21,165 nt of DNA from IMG/VR virus record IMGVR_UViG_3300029787_000401, positions 1 to 21,165 of that record; one strand, written 5' to 3'. This document shows, piece by piece, positions 6,417-12,340 of the stretch (position 1 is the first letter of the stretch; every line of letters begins with the position of its first letter). The position numbers and the translations under genes were made by a program. Under the pieces are notes generated by a model. It saw nothing but the letters and a program-made list of their open reading frames with translations, searched no databases and had not been told where the DNA came from. This stretch comes from a virus.

Positions 6417-6661
6417 AGATAACTAAAGAAAAAGCTTACATAATACTAACACCTAACACACCCAGAGAAGGCGATGTAGGATTAGAAATGATAAACTATA
6501 CTGAAGACCCATCAGTTGATACTATATCATATGGTATTCGTTGGTTGGTAAGCAATAACCCAGAGCTTTTATATTACATAGGAGCTAGAGAAATGGAAAT
6601 GGAATTAATAAATAATTTAGCGAAAGGAAAAACAAAAGATGAAGACCCAAGCTTACATTGA
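6413..6661 (+). CDS. Hypothetical protein, 82 aa
   Basis: The start ATG at 6413 overlaps the resolvase stop by 4 bases (ATGA), with GGATGAAA as a modest ribosome site. An upstream in-frame ATG at 6401 would add four residues. The product is small and acidic, with LTPNTPREGDVGLEMINYTE and a helical YYIGAREMEMELINNL segment. The first part, with its beta-strand feel, could be a small nucleotide-metabolism accessory, but no family is recognised. It overlaps the next gene by 23 bases. Confidence 0.65.
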   Translation: MKITKEKAYIILTPNTPREGDVGLEMINYTEDPSVDTISYGIRWLVSNNPELLYYIGAREMEMELINNLAKGKTKDEDPSLH

Positions 6662-6914
6662 TAAAGCAAAAGATATTGTCTCTACTGATAGAGAAAAAAC
6701 ACACGGTAACAAAAAAATAAACCACGATAATATTGCAAAGATGTGGTCAGCTTATCTTGACTTTGACATTAGCGGTCGTGATGTCGCATTGATGATGGTA
6801 TTATTAAAGGTTGCTAGAACTAAAGCAGGTTCACATAACACAGATGATTATGTTGACATGGTAGGCTATAGTTCTATTGCAGGTGAATTAGCGGAAGGAG
6901 AAACAAATGACTAA
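6639..6914 (+). CDS. DUF6378-like phage protein
   Basis: The 91-aa all-helical protein has the pattern REKTHGN, then NHDNIAKMWSAYL, then DVALMMVLLKVARTKAGS, then DDYVDMVGYSSIAGEL. I recognise this as a widespread small phage family (DUF6378 as I recall it). The conserved acidic and His residues and helical layout recall the all-alpha NTP pyrophosphatase (MazG-like) fold. The activity of the family is unproven to my knowledge. It overlaps the reductase start by 8 bases, and that coupling is consistent with a role in nucleotide supply. Confidence 0.75.
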   Translation: MKTQAYIDKAKDIVSTDREKTHGNKKINHDNIAKMWSAYLDFDISGRDVALMMVLLKVARTKAGSHNTDDYVDMVGYSSIAGELAEGETND

Positions 6915-8841
6915 TAACAACTATCTACCAACGACCTATCAACAATTTATACATGCATCTAGGTATGCAAGATTTGTTGAATCAGAAAAACGAAGAGAGA
7001 CTTGGGATGAAACTGTATCAAGATACTTTGACTTCATGCAAGAACATTTAAAAAGTAATAACAAATATAGTTTACCAAAAGATTTAAGACATGAATTAGA
7101 AAACGCAGTTCTTAGTTTAAGTATTATGCCTTCAATGAGAGCACTTATGACAGCAGGTAATGCGTTAGTTAAAGACCATACTGCTGGTTATAATTGTAGT
7201 TATATGCCTATCAATGATGTAAGAAGTTTTGATGAGATAATGTATATACTTATGTGTGGCACTGGTGTTGGTTTTTCTGTTGAAAGAGATTATGTAGAAC
7301 AACTCCCTACTATTGCTGAAGAGTTTGAGGATAGTGATACTGTTGTTGTAGTACAAGATAGTAGAACTGGCTGGGCAAAATCTTTAAGAGAACTACTTGG
7401 TATGTTATATGGTGGTCAAGTTCCAAAGATAGATGTAACAAGAGTAAGACCTGCAGGTGCTAGACTTAAAACATTTGGTGGTCGTGCAAGTGGTCCACAA
7501 CCTCTTGTAGATTTGTTTGACTTTGCAATCACCACATTTAAAAACGCTTCTGGTAGAAAACTTGACGCTCTTGAATGTCATGATTTAGTTTGTAAGATTG
7601 GAGAAGTTGTTGTTGTAGGTGGTGTTCGTAGGTCAGCTTTGATATCACTTAGTAACATACAAGATGATAGACTTCGTAATGCTAAGAGTGGTTCTTGGTG
7701 GTTAGATAATGGACAAAGAGCATTAGCTAATAACTCTGCTTGTTATGCAAGACGACCAGACATGGCTTTATTTATGTCTGAATGGAAAGCTTTATACGAT
7801 AGTAAGTCTGGTGAAAGAGGTATCTTTAATAGACAAGCGGCGATTAACAAAGCTAAAGAAAATGGAAGACGAGATAGTGAACATGAGTTTGGAACTAATC
7901 CTTGTTCAGAAATTATATTAAGACCATATCAATTTTGTAACCTTACAGAAGTTGTTGTTCGTAGTCCCGATACTAATAAGATACTAAAAGAAAAAGTTAG
8001 ATTAGCTACAATACTTGGTACATTTCAATCTACACTTACTGACTTTAAATACATTCGTAAGATATGGAAACAAAACACAGAAGATGAAAGACTACTTGGT
8101 GTATCTCTTACTGGTATCATGGATAGTAAACTTACTAACAATCCAGACAAAGGATTCTTAGCTGAGTTAAAACAAGTTGCTGTAGATACTAACAAAGAGT
8201 TTGCTAAACGATTAAAGATAAATCAATCTACTGCTATTACTTGTGTAAAGCCTAGTGGTACAGTAAGTCAGTTAGTTGATAGTGCTTCTGGTATTCACAC
8301 TAGACATAATCCTTATTATATAAGAACAGTTAGATGTGATAAGAAAGACCCACTGACTCAACTTATGATTGACCAAGGAGTTCCTAACGAACCAGATATA
8401 ACTAAACCAGATTCAGTTACGGTGTTTTCTTTTCCTACTTTATCTCCCCCAGGTTCAGTAACTAGAAATGATATGTCAGCTTTACAACAATTAGAATTGT
8501 GGTTAAAGTATCAAAGAGAATGGTGTGAACATAAACCATCTGTTACTATTAGTGTTAGAGAAGATGAGTGGATGGAAGTAGGTGCTTGGGTATACAAGTA
8601 CTTTGATGAGGTTTCTGGTATTAGTTTCTTACCTTACACTGACCACATATATAAACAAGCTCCTTATCAAGACATAGAAAGAAAAGAATATCTTGAGTTA
8701 AAAAAAGAGATGCCTACTACTATAGACTTTGGTAAGCTTGTTGATTATGAATCAGAAGATAATACTACAGGTTCTCAAGAACTTGCATGTACTGGTGGTG
8801 TCTGTGAGTTAGTTGATGTAACTTCACCACAAGAGGATTAA
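6907..8841 (+). CDS. Class II (adenosylcobalamin-dependent) ribonucleoside-triphosphate reductase
   Basis: The enzyme makes deoxynucleotides from ribonucleotides for phage DNA synthesis. The 644-aa sequence follows the monomeric Lactobacillus-type reductase: AGYNCSYMP with Cys 97, MCGTGVGFSVER, NPCSEI with Cys 333 and Glu 335 (thiyl radical Cys and catalytic Glu), and QFCNLTEVV with Cys 344 (partner of Cys 97). VKPSGTVSQLVDSASGIH is the phosphate-binding region. The tail ACTGGVCEL carries the reducible pair Cys 628 and Cys 633. There is no separate radical-generating subunit or glycyl-radical loop, in line with B12 use. It is shorter than the 739-aa bacterial enzyme but all catalytic Cys are present. 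A GGAG site precedes the ATG, inside the end of the previous gene. Confidence 0.9.
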   Translation: MTNNNYLPTTYQQFIHASRYARFVESEKRRETWDETVSRYFDFMQEHLKSNNKYSLPKDLRHELENAVLSLSIMPSMRALMTAGNALVKDHTAGYNCSYMPINDVRSFDEIMYILMCGTGVGFSVERDYVEQLPTIAEEFEDSDTVVVVQDSRTGWAKSLRELLGMLYGGQVPKIDVTRVRPAGARLKTFGGRASGPQPLVDLFDFAITTFKNASGRKLDALECHDLVCKIGEVVVVGGVRRSALISLSNIQDDRLRNAKSGSWWLDNGQRALANNSACYARRPDMALFMSEWKALYDSKSGERGIFNRQAAINKAKENGRRDSEHEFGTNPCSEIILRPYQFCNLTEVVVRSPDTNKILKEKVRLATILGTFQSTLTDFKYIRKIWKQNTEDERLLGVSLTGIMDSKLTNNPDKGFLAELKQVAVDTNKEFAKRLKINQSTAITCVKPSGTVSQLVDSASGIHTRHNPYYIRTVRCDKKDPLTQLMIDQGVPNEPDITKPDSVTVFSFPTLSPPGSVTRNDMSALQQLELWLKYQREWCEHKPSVTISVREDEWMEVGAWVYKYFDEVSGISFLPYTDHIYKQAPYQDIERKEYLELKKEMPTTIDFGKLVDYESEDNTTGSQELACTGGVCELVDVTSPQED

Positions 8842-8842
8842 A

Positions 8843-9079
8843 ATGACAAAGAAAAAGAAAGAAGGAGTTATCGCTAGTTATAGTGTTATAGTTAACACTG
8901 ATGGACAGTTGATATCAGAAGTGTCAGCTCTTCCAGAAGATGAAGCAGACATTATGAATGAAACATTTAAAAGGAGTGAAGAAGAAAAACATTTCTATGT
9001 TGGCCTTGTAAAAGAACTTAAATTAAAATTTAAAGAACTAGAACAATGGATTCAAAAATATGTTTCATCTATTAACTAA
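8843..9079 (+). CDS. Hypothetical protein, 78 aa
   Basis: The gene starts one base after the reductase stop, with AGAGGA in the end of the reductase gene as ribosome site. The product has a Lys-rich start, an SVIVNTDGQLISEVSALP beta segment and a long charged helix, likely coiled coil (EEEKHFYVGLVKELKLKF onward). No family is recognised. Its stop TAA shares one base with the start of the cyclotransferase gene (TAATG). Co-transcription with the reductase is clear, and a functional link is a guess. Confidence 0.7.
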   Translation: MTKKKKEGVIASYSVIVNTDGQLISEVSALPEDEADIMNETFKRSEEEKHFYVGLVKELKLKFKELEQWIQKYVSSIN

Positions 9080-9459
9080 TGATATATTTTGTATACGGAA
9101 CATTAAAGAAGAACCACAGACTAAACTGGATTTTAGAGGAGTCTGAATTTGTAGGTGAGTGTGAAACTTTACACAGTAACTTTGATATAAAAGATTTTTC
9201 TCAAGGTTGTTTTCCTATTGTATATAGGAGAGAACCTGGATATAGAATTAAAGGTGAAGCTTATAAATTAAAAGGGGATGTTGAACGAAGTGTTCATCTG
9301 TTAGAGATAGGAGCAGGATATAAACCTGCAGAAATAAAAATAGATAAAGATGTAAGTGAGAAATGTATTATGTTTGTATACCCAAAAGAACCAACAATGG
9401 CTATCTCTGATAGTTTTATATCTACCAGAGATAACACAAAAGAGTGGTTAAATCCTTAA
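9079..9459 (+). CDS. Gamma-glutamylcyclotransferase (AIG2/GGCT)-like protein
   Basis: The 126-aa product starts with MIYFVYGTLKK, the YGTLK glycine loop that binds the gamma-glutamyl group in this fold. It continues with the expected GECETL, FPIVYR, RIKGEAYKL and LLEIGAGY segments. The Glu in LLEIGAGY is probably the catalytic acid. Enzymes of this fold release 5-oxoproline from gamma-glutamyl peptides or amines, but the substrate cannot be read from the sequence. It is the last plus-strand gene. Its TAA (9457-9459) overlaps the stop of the convergent minus-strand gene. In a phage it may act on host glutathione or on modified proteins, which is inference. Confidence 0.8.
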   Translation: MIYFVYGTLKKNHRLNWILEESEFVGECETLHSNFDIKDFSQGCFPIVYRREPGYRIKGEAYKLKGDVERSVHLLEIGAGYKPAEIKIDKDVSEKCIMFVYPKEPTMAISDSFISTRDNTKEWLNP

Positions 9460-9683
9460 ACTTCTTCTAGCTTTCTGTTTTCACAGAAGAAAGCCCAAGT
9501 CTGTAAAGACTTTCCATTATCCATTCCATGAGCTATAGCTAATTCAGTTACTATCTTAGCTTTATTCATAAATAAATAAGTCTGACATTCTTCTCTTGAT
9601 TCAAAAACTTGAACATTATAATCTGAATATCTTGGTTTTTCTACATCTGTGTACCAGAGCATAGCAGTTAGAATCCAAATCAT
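9456..9683 (-). CDS. Small secreted Cys protein, 75 aa
   Basis: The product begins with a short hydrophobic segment (MIWILTAMLWY) that looks like a signal anchor. A small polar domain follows with QVFESREEC (Cys 33) and WAFFCENR (Cys 67), which could form one disulfide in the periplasm. Marine phages carry many such small proteins, but I know no function. It overlaps the holin-like gene by 4 bases (ATGA), which argues for a shared role in lysis or envelope change. It resembles the 75-aa gene at 20302-20529 in size and layout. Its stop overlaps the stop of the convergent cyclotransferase gene. Confidence 0.7.
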   Translation of the reverse strand: MIWILTAMLWYTDVEKPRYSDYNVQVFESREECQTYLFMNKAKIVTELAIAHGMDNGKSLQTWAFFCENRKLEEV

Positions 9684-10117
9684 TTCTTCACCAAACTTCC
9701 ACCAAAGTATAATCCTGTAATAGCCGCAACTAAATTAGTATCAAGAGGAGTAATTATTATACCTCTATGTGCCATAGGAATCCATTGCATTACTTCTTTA
9801 CCTTCAAAGAACAAGAAGCCAGGTTTAAATTCTAAGTAACCTACGATAACTTGTGCTTGTGGGTCTATCAATGGAAGTATCTTAGGTAGTACAACAATAG
9901 CAAAGATAGCAGTCAATGCTATGATTCTTCTAGTCCACTGGAATCCTACATTCTCATACTCTCTAGCTTCTTTAAAAGCTTTAGTCTGAACTTCTGCTCT
10001 TTGTAAAAGCATTTTTTGTTGAGCTTGTTTAGCTTTAATACTTTGAGACCATATACTCATAACCCCACCGAGTACAGTTGAACCCAGCATGGTTATCATT
10101 TCAAATGGAATACCCAT
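9680..10117 (-). CDS. Holin-like membrane protein, three hydrophobic segments
   Basis: The 145-aa protein has three likely membrane segments, about residues 7-24 (ITMLGSTVLGGVMSIWS), 64-86 (RRIIALTAIFAIVVLPKILP) and 127-143 (NLVAAITGLYFGGSLV). A charged amphipathic helix rich in Gln, Lys and Glu lies between the first two. The layout, the double arginine before the second helix and the C-terminal Lys pair fit a small phage holin, perhaps of the three-helix gene-transfer-agent type. AGGAG lies 6 bases before the ATG, inside the end of an upstream 18-aa ORF. Neighbours are that peptide and a small secreted protein, so this looks like a lysis cassette. A structural membrane protein is the alternative. 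Confidence 0.65.
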   Translation of the reverse strand: MGIPFEMITMLGSTVLGGVMSIWSQSIKAKQAQQKMLLQRAEVQTKAFKEAREYENVGFQWTRRIIALTAIFAIVVLPKILPLIDPQAQVIVGYLEFKPGFLFFEGKEVMQWIPMAHRGIIITPLDTNLVAAITGLYFGGSLVKK

Positions 10118-10118
10118 A

Positions 10119-10175
10119 TTATACTCCTAGTTTAGCTCTAATCTTTTTGATTAGTTCTTTTATCTTTTCTATCAT
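10119..10175 (-). CDS. 18-aa cationic amphipathic peptide
   Basis: A very strong ribosome site (AAGGAG, 5 bases before ATG) leads an ORF of 18 codons, MIEKIKELIKKIRAKLGV, that stops 1 base before the holin start. Its last codons contain the holin Shine-Dalgarno. Hydrophobic residues at 2, 5, 8, 9, 12 and 16 fall on one face of a helix and six basic residues on the other, so it should be a membrane-binding amphipathic helix. It is either a leader peptide coupling holin translation or a small lysis effector. No homologue is known to me. Confidence 0.55.
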   Translation of the reverse strand: MIEKIKELIKKIRAKLGV

Positions 10176-10299
10176 TTTATCTCCTTTTTAGGGGGGTGCT
10201 AGGGTACCAGACACCTCCGATTTGTTAATCCTCGTGCATCCTAGAGCGTTTTTTTTCGTCTAAAATGCACAAAAAATGCCTCCTGCCCCAAACACGAGG
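10176..10299. other. Structured, GC-richer spacer between Hsp20 and lysis genes
   Basis: This 124-base gap has much higher GC than its surroundings. A strong hairpin sits at 10192-10218: GGGGGTG pairs with CACCTCC with one G-U on the plus strand, continued by CT/AG and GG/CC around a GGTACC centre. Further on, CCTCGTG (10230-10236) can pair with CACGAGG (10293-10299). GTGCAT (10234-10239) can pair with ATGCAC (10265-10270). The two pairings share GTG and exclude each other. A T8 run is at 10249-10256. On the minus strand the hairpin ends 4 bases before the Shine-Dalgarno of the 18-aa peptide. It could be a terminator, processing site, translational switch or small RNA. Confidence 0.5.
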
Positions 10300-10737
10300 T
10301 TATTTTATTTTTATTGTTTTAGCTTTCTTTTCTTCTGGAAGATTAAGTTTCATCTTAATTAAAAGAATACCATCTTTCAATTCAGCATCCTTTACTTCAA
10401 GATGTTCTGCTAAAGTCCACTTACGAGTGAAAGACCTTTTAGCTATTCCTCTGTGAAGAAAACTATTCTCTTCATCTTTACCTTCTTTTGAAGCTGACAC
10501 AGTTAATGTGTCTTCTTTTACTTCTACATTGACATCACTCTTACTGAATCCAGCTAGAGCCATCTCAAGTTCGTAACCATCATTACCAATCTTACGAATA
10601 TTGTAAGGCGGATAACTCGGTGCTTCAAAGTCTGACAGTGAAGATAGTTGGTCGAATAAAGAATCGAATCCAACTGTTAAGTTTTTAAATGGGTCTGCGT
10701 TGAATACGAGACCTCTTCTATTTGTAGGTAGGTTCAT
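10300..10737 (-). CDS. Small heat shock protein, Hsp20 / alpha-crystallin family (IbpA-like)
   Basis: The 145-aa ATP-independent chaperone keeps unfolding proteins soluble. It shows the bacterial IbpA layout: an N-terminal FDSLFDQLSSL segment and a PPYNIRKIGNDGYELEMALAGF opening of the crystallin domain. The core follows (DVNVEVKEDTLTVSASKE, then FLHRGIAKRSFTRKW and DGILLIKMKLNLPEE), with a C-terminal IKIK tail giving the I-x-I motif used in oligomer assembly. Length is normal for the family. The gene has its own consensus promoter, a leader hairpin and an excellent AAAGGAG site, so it forms a separate unit within the minus-strand arm. Hsp20 genes are known in marine phages, where they may help capsid proteins fold. 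That role is inferred. Confidence 0.93.
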   Translation of the reverse strand: MNLPTNRRGLVFNADPFKNLTVGFDSLFDQLSSLSDFEAPSYPPYNIRKIGNDGYELEMALAGFSKSDVNVEVKEDTLTVSASKEGKDEENSFLHRGIAKRSFTRKWTLAEHLEVKDAELKDGILLIKMKLNLPEEKKAKTIKIK

Positions 10738-10784
10738 AATTAACTCCTTTCATTAAGCAAGTTATTGTTGTTATTGTTGTCATC

Positions 10785-10809
10785 TAGAGTGCTACCTATA
10801 GCCACTCTA
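10785..10809 (-). promoter_or_regulatory. 5' leader hairpin of the Hsp20 mRNA
   Basis: Read on the minus strand, TAGAGTG-G-CTA pairs with TAGCACTCTA around a TAGG loop, with one bulged G. It begins about 2 bases after the expected transcription start. Hairpins at the very 5' end protect phage and bacterial mRNAs from decay. An unstructured leader with a 9-base tandem repeat (ACAACAATA twice) and the ribosome site follow. Alternatively it could be thermosensitive, but it does not cover the ribosome site. Confidence 0.6.
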
Positions 10810-10817
10810 AATATTTT

Positions 10818-10846
10818 ATTATACCACAAAAATATTTAATTGTCAA
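10818..10846 (-). promoter_or_regulatory. Consensus sigma70 promoter P3 for Hsp20
   Basis: On the minus strand TTGACA (10846-10841), a 17-base spacer and TATAAT (10823-10818) are followed by a start near 10811. TG at the extended -10 position is present. The -35 box follows directly after the stop codon of the upstream gene (TAG then TTGACA). It makes Hsp20, and perhaps the lysis genes, independent of the virion operon. Confidence 0.87.
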
Positions 10847-12340
10847 CTATTTTTTAGAGCTTCTATCTAAAAGACCGCCCTTTTTAAAATTATACTTAAG
10901 TGTAAGTCCTGTTCCTGGACCTTCAAATTTATCTAGTTTAAATTGGTCTTGTTCACCAAATGTTGTTAAGTCTTTAGCTGTATCTACTATACTATCTATA
11001 ATACTTTCTTCTTTTAACTCACCACTATATTTATCTTCAGTATAATTTCCACCTAGTATTTCTTGTGTTTGACTGTAGTTTAAAGAACTATAACCAGCTC
11101 CATAGTATTCATTAAATTTTGGGTTATAAGTTGAAGATGTAGGGTCTAGATATGTTCCATAACCATACATACCTCCACTATACGTAGGACCAAAAGCTGC
11201 TTCTACTTGGGAAACAGTACTACCTGAAGCTTTTCTTTCTTTTCTAGCTTCTTTTCTAGCTTCTTCTTTAGCTTTTATTTCTCTTAGTCTTTTATTTTCT
11301 TCTTCAGTAGCTATCCTTGCTTGTTCTCTTCTATTAGCAGCTTCTTCATCAGCTTTTCTTTGTCTTTCTCTTTCTTTTATTTCACTGACTCTTCTGTTTT
11401 CTTCTTCAGTGGCTATTCTTGCTCGTTCTCGTCTGTCAGCTGCCTCTCTGTCTGCCTTTGCTTTTGCTTCTTTTTCTTTTCTTTGTCTTTCTTGTTCTCT
11501 TTTTTGTCTTTCTCTACCTCTTTTACCGCCATCTCCTGGACCACGACCACCCGTGTTACCACCAGAACCTGAACCACCACCACCGCCGTGAGAGTCAGTG
11601 TGTCCTCTATAACTAGGTATACCTGCTTCTGTTAATTCTCCGCTACCACCTGCATCCCTTAACATCTTTTCTTCTTGTGAATTAATATAAGCTAATCTTT
11701 CTCCCTCTGGTGCATCTTTATTTAAAACTTCTGCCATTTGTTTTTTAACAGAACCACCTTCATTCATTTGAGGTTTTTCCATATCACTTACATTATTTCC
11801 AAACTTAACTAAGTAATCAGAAAGTTTTGTTTCATTAGCATCACTAGGGTTATATTCTCCACCTGTTTCTAAAAACTTTCTCATGCCATACTTACCACCT
11901 AAGTGAGCTACAGCTACTAATCCGTCCATGGTAACAGGACTACCCTGTATTTCTTGCCCTATATATTTTTCTAATTTTCTATCTTTAATATAGTTTTTAA
12001 TATCATTTGTATGCCAAGCAAATACTTCTTCTTGTAGTTCTTTATTATTTAAAAATTCTTCTTTAGAAAAATCTTTATCTTTATCATCTTTAAAATCTTG
12101 TAATCTAGCTTCACCAAATTGATAAGCTCCCATGTATCCTTGAGGATTAACTGCTTGATAGTTTTTAGAACTTTCAGATTCTTTTAAAACTTCTTCAAAA
12201 ACAGGAGGGGCTTCTTCAATACTAGGTTGAGTTGGACGACGAACAGGTATGTTAGACACGTAAGTATCTTTAGAAGAGTTTTTGTTGAACAATCCTGATA
12301 GAAAGTCTGATAAAAATTTTTTGCTAGACATTGACATCAT
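10847..12340 (-). CDS. Virion-associated lytic (transglycosylase-like) protein with coiled-coil repeats
   Basis: The 497-aa protein has an N-terminal muralytic-type domain (about 45-180): EVLKESESSKNYQA, then NPQGYMGAYQFGEARL, later VAVAHLGGKYGMRKFL. Glu 54 or Glu 56 is the likely catalytic acid. A linker with NEGGSVKKQM and ERLAYINSQEEKMLRDAGGSG follows, the latter common in marine phage proteins as I recall. Next are a Gly-rich hinge (251-273) and a highly charged helix (about 274-372) with a 34-residue tandem repeat. The tail is Tyr-rich and ends in KGGLLDRSSKK. In T7 the cell-wall hydrolase is part of ejection protein gp16. Here it appears as a separate gene after the 1500-aa protein, and the two overlap by 17 bases. 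The role is probably to open the peptidoglycan during DNA ejection. Confidence 0.7.
   Translation of the reverse strand: MMSMSSKKFLSDFLSGLFNKNSSKDTYVSNIPVRRPTQPSIEEAPPVFEEVLKESESSKNYQAVNPQGYMGAYQFGEARLQDFKDDKDKDFSKEEFLNNKELQEEVFAWHTNDIKNYIKDRKLEKYIGQEIQGSPVTMDGLVAVAHLGGKYGMRKFLETGGEYNPSDANETKLSDYLVKFGNNVSDMEKPQMNEGGSVKKQMAEVLNKDAPEGERLAYINSQEEKMLRDAGGSGELTEAGIPSYRGHTDSHGGGGGSGSGGNTGGRGPGDGGKRGRERQKREQERQRKEKEAKAKADREAADRRERARIATEEENRRVSEIKERERQRKADEEAANRREQARIATEEENKRLREIKAKEEARKEARKERKASGSTVSQVEAAFGPTYSGGMYGYGTYLDPTSSTYNPKFNEYYGAGYSSLNYSQTQEILGGNYTEDKYSGELKEESIIDSIVDTAKDLTTFGEQDQFKLDKFEGPGTGLTLKYNFKKGGLLDRSSKK
11255..11458 (-). repeat. Two tandem 102-bp repeats encoding a 34-aa charged helix
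   Basis: Codons 295-328 and 329-362 of the lytic protein are tandem copies (11357-11458 and 11255-11356). Each begins KAD-x-EAA and contains RARIATEEEN or QARIATEEEN. Spacing is exactly 102 bases, and base differences are mostly synonymous or conservative. The flanking sequence is also rich in E, K, R and Q, giving a single long charged alpha-helix. Confidence 0.8.

Noticed and set aside
9466-9492. Inverted repeat TTCTGT / ACAGAA with a GAAA loop on the minus strand near the convergent stops, as terminator
   Set aside because: It sits inside the coding end of the 75-aa gene, is only 6 bp of mostly A-T pairs, and has no T-run after it on either strand.
10271-10299. Intrinsic terminator for Hsp20 (CCTC / GAGG stem followed by a T6 run on the minus strand)
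   Set aside because: The stem is only 4 bp with a 13-base loop. It may contribute to an RNA end but cannot be called, and the region is described as structured spacer.
10191-10299. tRNA or attachment site in the GC-rich spacer
   Set aside because: No cloverleaf, T-loop sequence or anticodon arm could be drawn and there is no integrase in the window.
11321-11616. Three overlapping plus-strand frames of 60-83 aa rich in Ser, Phe, Leu and Pro
   Set aside because: They are antisense to the Lys/Glu/Arg-rich repeat region of the 497-aa gene, whose composition leaves the other frames open. No ribosome site was seen and the compositions are implausible.
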